Shown piece after piece: positions 43,743-52,560 of a DNA stretch of 64,000 nt. A model generated the notes under the pieces. That model did not search any database, was not told where the DNA came from, and saw only the letters and a list, made by a program, of their open reading frames with translations. Each line of letters opens with the position of its first letter. Within the stretch, counting starts at the first letter, position 1. The position numbers and the translations under genes were made by a program. The DNA is from Planctomycetota bacterium (GTDB lineage Bacteria > Planctomycetota > UBA1135 > JADKAF01): NCBI GenBank assembly GCA_016793245.1, contig JAEUHW010000290.1, forward strand, positions 1-64,000, read 5' to 3'.

Positions 43743-44774
43743 CTAGGCCGCGCGAGCGGCGAGCCCCACGGCGACGGCCAGCGAAGGCGCCCAGAGGTTC
43801 AGCTCGTCGATGTCGACGCCCTCGGAGCGGATCTTCAGCCCTTCGATCGGGTTCCAGACGCGGGTCTTCTTCTCGATGCGCCGCTCGAGGTCGACGTCGA
43901 GGAACGGCAGGAGCGCCGAACCACCGGAGAGGAAGACCTCCTCCACCGCGACGTTGTTCTGCTGCTCGAAGAACTCGAACGACATCGCCACTTCGTTGGC
44001 GAGGTCTTCCAGCTCCTTCGCGAGCGCGGACTGGATCTGCTCGATCTGATGGTCCTCGGGCGAGCACTTCAGCGTCTCGGCGTCGAGCAGCTCCTTGCCG
44101 AAGCTGCGCGCGACCGCCTGCGTGAAGGCATTGCCGCCCGAGTAGATCTCGCGCGTGAACATGCTCGTCCCCGCGCGCACCACGTTGATGCAGGACTTGT
44201 TGGCGCCGATGTCGATCAGCGCGATCGCGCGGTCCTCGCCGCTGATCGTGGGCACGAGGCCTTCGTTCAGCTCGAAGGCGTTGCCGATCGCGAAGGCATC
44301 GACGTCGATGGCCATCGGCGAGAGCCCGGCCCCGACCAGGTTCTTCGCCATCTCGTCCACCTGCGAGCGCTTCACCGCGACGAGGAGGACCTTCATCATG
44401 TCGCCGACGGCTTCCTTGCCTTCCTCTTCGAGCGGCACGCAATCGAGCGCGACCTCATCGATGTCGAAGGGGATGTACTTGTCCGCTTCGAACTGGATGG
44501 CGTTCTTCAGCTCGTCGCGCGACATCCGCACCATCGGCACGTAGCGCACGATGACGCCCTTCCCGCTCACCGCGGCGACGACGCGCTTCGTCTTGAAGCC
44601 GCCGCGCCGGAAGAGCTCCGGCACGACGTCGACGGGGTTCCCGTCCGGTGGTACCTCGACCCGCGCGAAGCCGGTGATCAGGTAGTCGTACTTGTCGCGG
44701 GTGATCTCGACCGCCTTCACTGCGTTCGTGCCGAGATCCAGACCGACGATGCTCTTGCGGGTTCCGAAGAACAA
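43743..44774 (-). CDS. pilM: Type IV pilus actin-like protein PilM
   Basis: PilM is a cytoplasmic actin-fold ATPase-like protein that binds the PilN N-terminus. The 343-aa protein has the opening GLDLGTNAVKAVEI, the region VVAAVSGKGVIVRYVPM with ELKNAIQFEADKYIPFDI, the phosphate loop ALIDIGANKSCINVV and the C-terminal FLSGGSALLPFLD. It starts with TTG at 44774, with GGGAGG upstream, and a small hairpin (44792-44810) lies just before it. It heads the pilMNOQ operon. Confidence 0.94.
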   Translation of the reverse strand: MFFGTRKSIVGLDLGTNAVKAVEITRDKYDYLITGFARVEVPPDGNPVDVVPELFRRGGFKTKRVVAAVSGKGVIVRYVPMVRMSRDELKNAIQFEADKYIPFDIDEVALDCVPLEEEGKEAVGDMMKVLLVAVKRSQVDEMAKNLVGAGLSPMAIDVDAFAIGNAFELNEGLVPTISGEDRAIALIDIGANKSCINVVRAGTSMFTREIYSGGNAFTQAVARSFGKELLDAETLKCSPEDHQIEQIQSALAKELEDLANEVAMSFEFFEQQNNVAVEEVFLSGGSALLPFLDVDLERRIEKKTRVWNPIEGLKIRSEGVDIDELNLWAPSLAVAVGLAARAA

Positions 44775-44913
44775 GGCGCACCTCCCTGCGGGGCCGATGC
44801 TGTATCGGCCGCTCGGAAGGGGCGGCTTGAAGCCGAAGGGAGATCCTCGGACGCAGGCCCTGCCGAGAGAGGGGGCGCTGTCGTTCTCTCCGGCCGAAGT
44901 CCGGGCTCTTGGA

Positions 44914-45225
44914 TCAGGCCTTGAACCCGGAGGAGACGAGCCGCGCCAAAGCCTCCACGGCCTCGGACGCTCCGGGCCCTTTGGCTCGGATGCGCAGGCG
45001 GGCTCCGCATTCGGCGGCGAGCGTCATGATCATCATGATGCTCTTCCCGTTCACTCGACGATCGCCGAGTCCCAGCTCGACCTCGCAAGCGAAGCGGTTG
45101 GCGGTCAGGACGAAGAGGTGGGATGGGCGCGCGTGCATGCCCTCGGCATTCACGACTTCGACTTCGCGCTCCGCGACTTCGGTGGCGCCACCCCCACCGC
45201 CAGACGCGGCGGTCGGCTCAGCCAT
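44914..45225 (-). CDS. HPr-family phosphocarrier protein
   Basis: HPr carries a phosphate on a histidine in phosphotransferase cascades. The 103-aa protein has a Gly-rich start and the HPr signature GMHARPSHLFVL (His31 as phospho-acceptor), then VNGKSIMMIMTLA with Ser62 matching the regulatory serine. With ptsN, hpf and rpoN alongside, the arrangement recalls the PTS-Ntr npr gene rather than a sugar PTS, since no EII membrane component is present. The start overlaps the ptsN stop by 8 nt. No HPr kinase or EI is in this window. Confidence 0.9.
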   Translation of the reverse strand: MAEPTAASGGGGGATEVAEREVEVVNAEGMHARPSHLFVLTANRFACEVELGLGDRRVNGKSIMMIMTLAAECGARLRIRAKGPGASEAVEALARLVSSGFKA

Positions 45226-45682
45226 GGCCGAGCTCCTCCAGCAGGTCGATCACCTCGAGCGCGCTCTTCGCCTGCAGCAGGAAGGAGCGGCAATCGCGAT
45301 GTCGCCCGGCCTGCGAGATCTTCTTCAGCACGCGCAGATGCAGGTCGTCCTGCTTCTCGGCGCGCACGATGAGCACGACGGCGTGCACGGGCTCCCCGTC
45401 GATGGCGCGGAAGTCGATCCCTCCGCGATGGATGCCGACGGCGAGGTGCAGACCTTTCACCCCGGGAACCTTGGCGTGCGGGATCGCGACCCCGCGACCC
45501 ACGCCCGTCGTTCCGAGCGTTTCGCGCGCGGCGAGAGCGGCGAGCACGGCGCTGCGCTCCGAGCCCGGGATCCGCCCCGAGGAGATGAGGCGATCCGCGA
45601 GCTCCTCGAAGATGCTGCCCCTCTCGGCGGCAGCCAGGTCGAGGACCACGTTCTCGGGGGCAAGCAGGTCTTGGAAGCGCAT
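45218..45682 (-). CDS. ptsN: PTS IIA-Ntr-like protein (PtsN)
   Basis: This 154-aa protein is an EIIA-Ntr/fructose-type IIA domain. The phospho-acceptor is His69 in GVAIPHAKVP; other conserved parts are ETLGTTGVGRG and VGIHRGGIDFRAID. EIIA-Ntr accepts phosphate from HPr/NPr and regulates nitrogen, potassium and envelope responses by binding partners, not by sugar transport. It is part of rpoN-truA-hpf-ptsN-HPr and overlaps the HPr start by 8 nt. The start is inferred from the ATG before the domain; no strong ribosome site is seen. Confidence 0.9.
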   Translation of the reverse strand: MRFQDLLAPENVVLDLAAAERGSIFEELADRLISSGRIPGSERSAVLAALAARETLGTTGVGRGVAIPHAKVPGVKGLHLAVGIHRGGIDFRAIDGEPVHAVVLIVRAEKQDDLHLRVLKKISQAGRHRDCRSFLLQAKSALEVIDLLEELGHG

Positions 45683-45768
45683 GGAGGGGTTCGAAGCGAG
45701 GGCCGACGCTCGGGCATACCCTCCGGGAGCGACGCGCGCAAGCGGAGCGCGCGCCGCTCTCGTGGCGC

Positions 45769-46167
45769 TCAGGCCCTGCGGCGGTCCTTCCCGCGCGGAG
45801 CGAGGACGCTCTGATAGGTCGGCTCGTCGTCCTCGATCTCCGGGGCGGGCAGCTCGGGGATCGGACGCGACTGGCGGCCCCGTTCGTAGAGGCGCTCCTT
45901 CGTCTTCCGCACGTGGCGCTCCATGCGCGCCGCGGCGAGGTCGATCGCCGCGAGGAGATCGGTGTGCAGCTCTTCGATCACGATCGTGTGCTTGCCCGGC
46001 GTGGTCGCGATGAGCTCGACGCGGAAGTCGTCGTGCTGCTTGTCCAGGATCGCACGGACCGAAGTGTGGCCGTGGAAGAACCTCTCGAGCTTGCTGCACT
46101 TCTCCGTGGCGAGCCGGCGTGCCGTTTCGGTGACTTCGGAGCTACGCGACGTGATCTCGATCTTCAC
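45769..46167 (-). CDS. hpf: Ribosome hibernation-promoting factor HPF/RaiA
   Basis: HPF binds the 30S decoding centre and silences ribosomes in stationary phase. The 132-aa protein has the beta-alpha-beta-beta-beta-alpha fold: MKIEITSRSSEVTETARRLA, FHGHTSVRAILDKQ, RVELIATTPGKHTIVIEE and DLLAAIDLAAARMERHVRKT. The C-terminal extension of about 35 residues is shorter than the dimerising tail of long HPF. It is 86 nt upstream of ptsN, typical of the rpoN-hpf-ptsN order. Confidence 0.93.
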   Translation of the reverse strand: MKIEITSRSSEVTETARRLATEKCSKLERFFHGHTSVRAILDKQHDDFRVELIATTPGKHTIVIEELHTDLLAAIDLAAARMERHVRKTKERLYERGRQSRPIPELPAPEIEDDEPTYQSVLAPRGKDRRRA

Positions 46168-46297
46168 CTGAGCCTCCGCAATGCTTGGAGCCTGCTGCGA
46201 AACCCACGTACGTCGAGGCCGGGCATCCAGCGCCGAGCGCAGGTGGGGTGGCCGAGCCCGACTCGCGCGCTCCTCAGAAGGCGCGCGCGAACCGAGT

Positions 46298-47131
46298 TCA
46301 GTCGAAAGGTATCCGTTCTCCCTCGGCCGTACGGCCGCGAGGTGCGATTTCTAGTGGGTTTGCCGGAGTACGGCCTGGCGCATCGTTCGATGCGCGCGGA
46401 TAGAGCGCGCGCACGAGGTAGAGCGCATGCGCCGGAGCCGTCGGGCCACCGGAGCGGCGATCGCGCGCCTCGCGCATCGCGAGCACCTCCGCCGGCTCGA
46501 GCGCCCCGCGCCCCACTTCGGCGAGCGTGCCCGCGAAGGCGCGCACCATGTTGTAGAGGAAGCCGTCCGCCTGCACGACCATCGCGAGGCGCTGGCCGCG
46601 CCGCCAGAGATGCAGCGCGCGCACCGTGCGCACGGACGTCTTCGCCGAAGAGCCCGTGGTCTGGAACGAGCGCCAATCGTGGCGTCCGACGAGATGCCGC
46701 GCCGCTTCGCGCATGCGCGCGAGATCGAGTCGGTAGGGCGCCCACCAGACGCGGCCCCGCGTGAGCGGATCTTCGACGGGCGCATCGCAGAAGAGGTAGG
46801 CGTAGCGCTTGCCCACCGCGGAGAAACGCGCGTGGAACTCGTCCTCCACCGTGCGCGCCTCCGTCACCGCCGCCCCCGAGGGCAGGTGCGCGTTCAGCGC
46901 GCGCACCCAGCGTTGATCCTGCAGCCGCGTCTCTGCGCGGAAGTGCGCGACTTGCCGGAGCGCATGCACTCCCGAGTCGGTTCGCCCGGAGCCGTGCACC
47001 ACCACGGTCTGCCCGCAGATCCGCGCGATCGCCTCCTCGAGCGCCTGCTGCACCGTCGGGAAGCCCGGTTGGCGCTGCCATCCGGAGAACGCGCCGCCGT
47101 CGTAGCGGATCATCAGTCGGATCGTGCGCAT
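46298..47131 (-). CDS. truA: tRNA pseudouridine(38-40) synthase TruA
   Basis: TruA converts uridines 38-40 in tRNA anticodon arms to pseudouridine. The 277-aa protein has IRYDGGAFSGWQRQPGFPTV, the catalytic Asp in SGRTDSGVHALRQVAHF, and the region DGFLYNMVRAFAGTLAEVG. The start is ATG at 47131, 57 nt after the rpoN stop. It interrupts the usual rpoN-hpf order and belongs to the same transcript by spacing. Confidence 0.95.
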   Translation of the reverse strand: MRTIRLMIRYDGGAFSGWQRQPGFPTVQQALEEAIARICGQTVVVHGSGRTDSGVHALRQVAHFRAETRLQDQRWVRALNAHLPSGAAVTEARTVEDEFHARFSAVGKRYAYLFCDAPVEDPLTRGRVWWAPYRLDLARMREAARHLVGRHDWRSFQTTGSSAKTSVRTVRALHLWRRGQRLAMVVQADGFLYNMVRAFAGTLAEVGRGALEPAEVLAMREARDRRSGGPTAPAHALYLVRALYPRASNDAPGRTPANPLEIAPRGRTAEGERIPFD

Positions 47132-47188
47132 GCTCGCGAGGCGAAGCGTCCCGCGCCGTCGCAGCACCGCGTGCGCGGCCTCCCGCGC

Positions 47189-48520
47189 TCAGTGGAGACG
47201 GCGACGCCACGACGAGGGGATCCCCAGCTCCTTACGGTACTTCGCCACGGTGCGCCGCGCCACGTCGAGACCGTGACGCTGCGCGAGCACGCGCACGATG
47301 TCGTCGTCGGAGAGCGGCGCCCCCCGATCCTCTTCCGCGAGCACCGCTCGCAATGCGACTTGGATCTCGGCGCGGGAATGCTCGTGCCCTTCTTCGTCGA
47401 CGAGGCCCGCGGAGAAGAACGAGCGCAGCGAGAAGAGCCCCCAAGGCGTCGCTGCCCACTTGCCGGCGACGGCGCGGCTCACCGTCGACACGTGGATCGA
47501 GAGGCGATCGGCGATCTGCTGCATCCGCAAGGGCTCCACGTGATCGGGGCCGTGCGCCAGGAAGGCGCGCTGCGCCGCGAAGAGCGCTCGAGCCACGCGC
47601 GCCAACGTCGCGCGGCGCTGCTCGAGCGCATCGATCAGATCGCGAGCGGCATCCACGCGCTCTCGCCAGTAAGAGCGCGCCGAGCTCTCCATCCGCCGAT
47701 CGCGTGCGAGCGCGGAGACATCCTCGTCGATCGAGAGTCGCGGCAGCGGGCCGTGCTCGACTTCGACCTCGAAGCCCGAGGCGGTCCACTCGACGATGAC
47801 GTCGGGACGGACCTGGGCCGCGCTCTCGGACTCGAACTCCGCGCCCGGCCGCAGACGCAGCCCCCGCGCGTGCTCGAGCGAAGCGCGCAGCTCCTCGACG
47901 CTGATCCCGAGGCGCTTCGCCACCTTCGGCAAGCGGTTCTTCGAGACGTCCTCCAGGAAGTCGACGAGCACGCGGCGCACGACCTCTTCTTGAGGATCCG
48001 CCGGATCGAGCTGCAGCAGAAGACACTCGATCGAACCGCGGCCTCCGACGCCCCGCGGCTCGAGCTGCTGGACGTAGGCGATCGCGCGGCTCCAGAGCGC
48101 CGCGTCGCTCGCTCTCCCGAAGCTCGCCGCGAGGGCGCTCTCCTCGGCGACCAGCCAGCCCGTCGCGGGATCGACATGCGCGATCACGTGCATCACGGCG
48201 TCCTCGAGCTCTCGGTCCAGCGCCGCGAGCGCGACCTGCCGGCTCAAGTGCTCGATCAAGCCTTCGCCGTGAGCCGGCGCGCTTTCGAGCAGGTGATCCG
48301 CGCGCTCCTCGCGCGCCGCGCGCCGCGCGGGAAGGGCCGCGGAAGCGCGCGTCGCCTCCGTCGGCACCGCGACGAGCGCTTCGTTCTCGGAGATCGCCTG
48401 CTCCACCCGCTCGGCGAGGTCTTCCACGGGGAGCTGCAGCACCTCGATCGCCTGCAGCATCTTCGGCAGCAGCAAGAGCCGCTGCTCCGCACCCTGGCGC
48501 AGTTCCTGCCCGATCCGCAT
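47189..48520 (-). CDS. rpoN: RNA polymerase sigma-54 factor RpoN
   Basis: Sigma-54 recognises -24/-12 promoters and needs enhancer-binding ATPases. The 443-aa protein has the activator-binding region (QELRQGAEQRLLLLPKMLQA), a core-binding domain with DPATGWLV, and the RpoN box ARRTVAKYRKELGIPSSWRR at the C-terminus. I use ATG at 48520 with GGAGAGG upstream; a longer frame lacks conserved sequence. It heads the cluster with truA, hpf, ptsN and HPr. In other bacteria RpoN controls pilin transcription, but no clear -24/-12 site was found before the pilin here. Confidence 0.94.
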   Translation of the reverse strand: MRIGQELRQGAEQRLLLLPKMLQAIEVLQLPVEDLAERVEQAISENEALVAVPTEATRASAALPARRAAREERADHLLESAPAHGEGLIEHLSRQVALAALDRELEDAVMHVIAHVDPATGWLVAEESALAASFGRASDAALWSRAIAYVQQLEPRGVGGRGSIECLLLQLDPADPQEEVVRRVLVDFLEDVSKNRLPKVAKRLGISVEELRASLEHARGLRLRPGAEFESESAAQVRPDVIVEWTASGFEVEVEHGPLPRLSIDEDVSALARDRRMESSARSYWRERVDAARDLIDALEQRRATLARVARALFAAQRAFLAHGPDHVEPLRMQQIADRLSIHVSTVSRAVAGKWAATPWGLFSLRSFFSAGLVDEEGHEHSRAEIQVALRAVLAEEDRGAPLSDDDIVRVLAQRHGLDVARRTVAKYRKELGIPSSWRRRLH

Positions 48521-48758
48521 GAGCGTCCTCTCCGTCCCCGTGCTGGCGAAGCCGCCGAACACCCCTCTTCCGAGGAAGAGGTGCCCTTCTCATCGGGCGG
48601 GAACCCCTCGATCCAGGGGGAGCATTTTTCGCGTAGCGGCGAGCACGGCTGCCAGCGCTCGCTCCCGCGGGGGCCGAAGTCGCGGCGACGGCGTCGATCG
48701 CCATCGGCACGGACCGCTGCGCATCAAATCGCGTCGGCGCGGGCCCAGCGCGCGCCGA

Positions 48759-49358
48759 CTAGAGCAGCGCGCGCCGCCCTTCGAGGGCGTCGTGGAGCAC
48801 CGCGCGGTTCAGGTGCTCGATCGACGCGCCCGCCGGAACACCGCGCGCGAGCCGCGTGAGCCGGATCCCCGTCGGGCGCAGCGCCTCGGCGAGGATCAGC
48901 GCCGTGCCGTCGCCTTCGAAGTCGGGGTCGAGCGCGAGGACCAGCTCTTCGATGCCTCCGGCGCGCACGCGCGCGACGAGCTCGTCGACGCCGAGATGCC
49001 GCGGCTCGACGCCGTCGGAGGGATTGAGCGCGCCCATCAACACGTGATAGCGCCCGCGGTGGACGCCGGCGCGCTCGAAGGCCTCGACGTCGCGCGGATC
49101 CTCGACCACGAGCACGGTCCCGGTGCGGCGTTCGGGATCGGAGCAGATCTCGCAGCGCTCGGAGTCGGTGACGTTCTTGCAGTCGACACAGCGGCGCGTC
49201 TCGACGCGCGCGTCGCGGATCGCGCGCGCGAGCGCCACCGCTTCGGGATGCGGCAACTTCAGGATGTGGAGCGCCAGACGCTCCGCGCTCCGACGCCCGA
49301 TGCCGGGGAGCTTCTCGAGCTCGACGACGAGCGTTTCGACCGAACGAGGAAAGCCCAT
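48759..49358 (-). CDS. recR: Recombination mediator RecR
   Basis: RecR, with RecO and RecF, helps load RecA at gaps. The 199-aa protein has the helix-hairpin-helix LPGIGRRSAERLALHIL, the zinc finger CVDCKNVTDSERCEIC (57-72) and the Toprim region VLVVEDPRDVEAFE with LALDPDFEGDGTALIL. Length is standard. It follows ybaB by about 54 nt, the usual dnaX-ybaB-recR order. Confidence 0.95.
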   Translation of the reverse strand: MGFPRSVETLVVELEKLPGIGRRSAERLALHILKLPHPEAVALARAIRDARVETRRCVDCKNVTDSERCEICSDPERRTGTVLVVEDPRDVEAFERAGVHRGRYHVLMGALNPSDGVEPRHLGVDELVARVRAGGIEELVLALDPDFEGDGTALILAEALRPTGIRLTRLARGVPAGASIEHLNRAVLHDALEGRRALL

Positions 49359-49412
49359 GCGGGATTGGGGAACCGCGGCAGGAGCGCCGAAGGACGGCGC
49401 TCGCGCGCGCGC

Positions 49413-49739
49413 TCAGCAGTAGCCTGGAGGAACCATGCCGCCGGTCAGACGCTCGACCTGCTCTTGCTTCAGGCGCGCCGCTTCGCGCTGCGCCGAAGAC
49501 ACGGCGGCCACGACGGCGTCCTCGAGCGCGGCGACGTCGCGCGGATCGACGATCTCTCGGCGGATGCTGAGGCGCACGAGCTCGCCTTGACCGTTCACCA
49601 CCGCGGTGACGACCCCGCCGCCGGCCGAGGCTTCGATCTGCCTCTGCCCCAGCTCCTCCTGCATGCGCTGCAGTCCGCGCTGCATCTCCTGGGCTTGGCG
49701 CAAGAGGCTGCCCATGTCGTGGAATCCACCACTGGCCAT
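49413..49739 (-). CDS. ybaB: YbaB/EbfC nucleoid-associated protein
   Basis: YbaB forms dimers that bind DNA. The 108-aa protein matches the family: the N-terminal coiled helix (MGSLLRQAQEMQRGLQRMQE), then GGGVVTAVVNGQGELVRLSI and the helical end AALEDAVVAAVSSAQREAARL. The ATG at 49739 has GGAGGG upstream; a longer frame reads Arg-rich and is not conserved. It lies between dnaX and recR. Confidence 0.93.
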   Translation of the reverse strand: MASGGFHDMGSLLRQAQEMQRGLQRMQEELGQRQIEASAGGGVVTAVVNGQGELVRLSIRREIVDPRDVAALEDAVVAAVSSAQREAARLKQEQVERLTGGMVPPGYC

Positions 49740-49911
49740 CGATTGCCCTCCGGAGGGAGTCGGATTCGGGTGAGGAATTCGTGCGCAACGGCGCGCGCCG
49801 ACGACAGCGGCCGCGCACCGCTGACCGACCACGAGAGTGCGCCGTGAAAGCCGAGGCGGCGAGCCCAAGCTACGAGCCGCGCGGCGCGCGCGCTACGTGG
49901 CGCTGGCGAGC

Positions 49912-51651
49912 TCAGTCCACTTCTTCGCCGTCGAAGAGCTGCTTCGCGCGATCGACCAGCGGATCCGCGGGCCTCTCGCGGCGCGGCGCGCGCTCTCCCG
50001 CGGGTTCCCCCGTTCGACGCTCGGGAGCCGCGGAGCGGTCGACACGCGGTGCCTCCGAGCGCGACGCGGACGACGGAGGCGCGGCGTCCCCATCGAGCAC
50101 GAGCTTGGCCTGGGGTCCCAGCACGGCGCGCAAGCTCTCCTCCAAGAGCCGTCGATTCTGCGGGTCGTCGAAGAGGACGAGCTCGGTGAAGTCGGCTCCT
50201 CCGAGCGCCAGCGTCAGCTCCTGGCCGGTCCAGCGCAGCGGCGCCATTCGCCCGGAAGCGACTTCGTGAAGGGCGCGGTCGCGCTGGGCGAGCTCCTCGA
50301 GGAAACGCCCGAAGAGCTCGGTCTCGTCCTGCGGCCGCGGACGCCCCGCAGGGGCGGCGCTCCGGCCTCCGGCAGCGCTCGCCGACACGGAGCTCGGCGC
50401 CGGCGCTTGCGCGCGAGCCGCCGGGCTCGCCGCCGCGGGTCGCGGCGGAGCCGCGCGCGGCGCGGCCGACGCGCTCGCGGGTGCCGCGGCCGGTGCTTGT
50501 TCGAGACGCCGCGCGAGCGCGTCGAGCGACGTCAACCCGCGCAGCCTCGCGAAGCGCACCAGGGCGAGCTCGAGCACGAGGCGCGCAGCGCTGCCCGCGC
50601 GGCGCAGGTCGCCGCGCGCGCGCAAGAGCAGCGCCAGGCCGGCATCGATCCACTCGAGGGCGTCCCCTTCGCTCTTCTCCGCATCCGTGAGCAAGGCGCT
50701 CCACGCCGAGCGCTGGGCGCTGGGAACCGACGAGAGCTCCGTGTTCGCGCCGAGCGCACGCAGCAAGAGCAGCTCTCGCAGCGCGACGGTGAGCTCCTCG
50801 ATCAGATCCTCTTCGCGCCGACCGCGATCGAGCGCCTCCGCGATGGCGCGCAACAGCGAGGCCGTATCGCCCTTCTGCGCGAAGCCGAGCCACGCGAGCG
50901 CCGCCGCGAGCCCGGAGCGCCCGCTCATGCGTTCGAAGTCCTCGAGCGATGGGACCCCCGGCCCCATCGCGAGGAGCTGATCGAGCATCGTCTGCGCATC
51001 GCGCATGCCGCCGCGCGCCGCCGAGGCGATCGCCTCCAAGACCGGGCGCGGAACTTCGCGCCCTTCGGCGGCCGCGACCTCCTGCAGCCGCTGCGCGATC
51101 TCGTCCTCGCGGATGCGATGGAACTCGTGGATCTGGCAGCGCGAGCGAATCGTCTCGGGGACCTTCTCCACCTCCGTCGTCGCGAAGAGGAACTTCACGT
51201 GCGGCGGAGGTTCCTCCAGCGTCTTCAGCAGCGCGTTGAAGGCCTCCGAAGTGAGCTGATGCACTTCGTCGATGATGTAGACCTTGAAGCGCGAACGCAT
51301 CGGCGCGTAGCCGACCTGCTCGCGCAGCGCGCGGATGTCGTCGATCTTGCGATTCGATGCGCCGTCGATCTCGACGACATCGACGTCGTTGCCCGCCGCG
51401 ATGGCGCGGCAGCTATCACAGGTGCCGCAAGGCGTCGCGGTCGGCGCGCTCGCGTTCTGGCAATTCAGCGCGGCGGCGAGGATGCGCGCCGTGGAGGTCT
51501 TGCCGACGCCGCGGGGCCCCGTGAAGAGAAACGCGTGGCCGAGGCGGTTCTGCTCGATCGCGCCGCGCAGCACGCGGGCGACGGCATCCTGCCCGGTGAG
51601 CTCGGAGAAGCTCTTCGGTCGGTACTTGCGGGCCAGGACTTCGTAGCTCAT
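49912..51651 (-). CDS. dnaX: DNA polymerase III subunits gamma/tau DnaX
   Basis: DnaX is the clamp-loader ATPase. The 579-aa protein has the opening YEVLARKYRPKSFSELTGQ, Walker A FTGPRGVGKTSTARI, the zinc cysteines (CQ ... CGTCDSC), Walker B-like YIIDEVHQL, and SRC in TIRSRCQIHEFHR. The C-terminal half after about residue 390 is a Pro/Ala-rich linker, then a small conserved region (LTLALGGADFTELVLFDD). No obvious slippery A-run for a gamma-form frameshift was seen. It is followed by ybaB and preceded by the SRP RNA. Confidence 0.95.
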   Translation of the reverse strand: MSYEVLARKYRPKSFSELTGQDAVARVLRGAIEQNRLGHAFLFTGPRGVGKTSTARILAAALNCQNASAPTATPCGTCDSCRAIAAGNDVDVVEIDGASNRKIDDIRALREQVGYAPMRSRFKVYIIDEVHQLTSEAFNALLKTLEEPPPHVKFLFATTEVEKVPETIRSRCQIHEFHRIREDEIAQRLQEVAAAEGREVPRPVLEAIASAARGGMRDAQTMLDQLLAMGPGVPSLEDFERMSGRSGLAAALAWLGFAQKGDTASLLRAIAEALDRGRREEDLIEELTVALRELLLLRALGANTELSSVPSAQRSAWSALLTDAEKSEGDALEWIDAGLALLLRARGDLRRAGSAARLVLELALVRFARLRGLTSLDALARRLEQAPAAAPASASAAPRAAPPRPAAASPAARAQAPAPSSVSASAAGGRSAAPAGRPRPQDETELFGRFLEELAQRDRALHEVASGRMAPLRWTGQELTLALGGADFTELVLFDDPQNRRLLEESLRAVLGPQAKLVLDGDAAPPSSASRSEAPRVDRSAAPERRTGEPAGERAPRRERPADPLVDRAKQLFDGEEVD

Positions 51652-51874
51652 CGCGCGGATCGCTCCGAGGAGATCGAGGCGCGAATCGTAGACCCGAGCA
51701 CGCCGCGAGCGAGCGCTCTTCTCCGCGGCGCGAATGCAGAACTTTCTTCAAGGCCGCGGGCCGCTGCTGCTCGGCCGCAGGCTACATGCGCGCATCGTAC
51801 GTGCGCAGCAGGCTCGCGCTTCCGGCGATCGGCAGCGCGCCCCAGCGCTGCTCCCCCATCGTCGCTCGAGGTGA

Positions 51875-51997
51875 GGGAGCGGAAGAGAGGCGGGCGCCCC
51901 GACAGCACACGAAACCGCATACTTATGGCTGCTCCGTTCCCGGCCTGACCAGGTTCGTACCGTCCCGTTGCGTCGGACCCGCCCCTCTTCCGCTCCC
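51875..51997 (-). ncRNA. ffs: Bacterial small signal recognition particle RNA
   Basis: The minus strand contains the SRP domain IV core GGTCAGGCCGG followed by GAACGGAGCAGCC, corresponding to the 4.5S RNA loop that binds Ffh. The ends pair as a long helix: GGGAGCGGAAGAGGGGCGGG at 51978-51997 with the complementary arm at 51875-51894, with a single G-U position. Total length about 123 nt, the size of the small SRP RNA without an Alu domain. It lies between tRNA-Ser(GGA) and dnaX, the same order as in many Firmicutes. Confidence 0.92.
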
Positions 51998-52031
51998 GCC
52001 TCGCTGCGCGCAGGGCAACGAGTGCGAAAAA

Positions 52032-52121
52032 TGGCGGAGAGAGAGGGATTCGAACCCTCGATACGGTTTCCCGTATACACGCTTTCCAAGCGTGCTCCTT
52101 CGGCCACTCGGACACCTCTCC
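52032..52121 (-). tRNA. tRNA-Ser(GGA)
   Basis: 90 nt on the minus strand with the acceptor GGAGAGG pairing TCTCTCC, anticodon arm ...GCACGC-TTGGAAA-GCGTGT... with anticodon GGA, and a long variable arm (TACGGGAAACCGTA) typical of serine tRNA. The T-loop is TTCGAAT. CCA is encoded at the 3' end (52032-52034). It reads codons UCC and UCU. Confidence 0.95.
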
Positions 52122-52230
52122 GCGAGGGAGCATCGGACCTCGTCCTCGTCGCGCCGCGGCTTCGAGGCGCTCCTACCGCGACGCGCCGCAGCTTCGAGCG
52201 CGCGCGGCGCCGAGAAAGGCGCGCGCGCAT

Positions 52231-52272
52231 CGCCGAAGACGAAACGCCGAAGACGAGACGCTGAAGACGCTG
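52231..52272. repeat. Three 14-bp tandem repeats between the tRNA-Ser genes
   Basis: The units CGCCGAAGACGAAA (52231-52244), CGCCGAAGACGAGA (52245-52258) and CGCTGAAGACGCTG (52259-52272) are imperfect copies. The neighbouring GC hairpin around 52196-52230 may help end the tRNA-Ser(CGA) transcript. No coding role. Confidence 0.6.
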
Positions 52273-52370
52273 CGAGCCGACGAGGGCTTCGAGGTCCTGC
52301 TCAGTGCTTCGAGGCCCGAGGAGCAGATCACTCGGGAGGGACCGCGCGCATGGCGCGCGGGAGGAAGAAG

Positions 52371-52461
<91 letters not shown>

Positions 52462-52560
52462 GCGGGGCTCTTCCTCAGGCGCTGCGCACTCCGTCGATCC
52501 GGCGTCGGGCTTGCGCCTCTCGCCGTTCCGACGGCCGCACGCGGCCTTCGTCGAAGCGTA

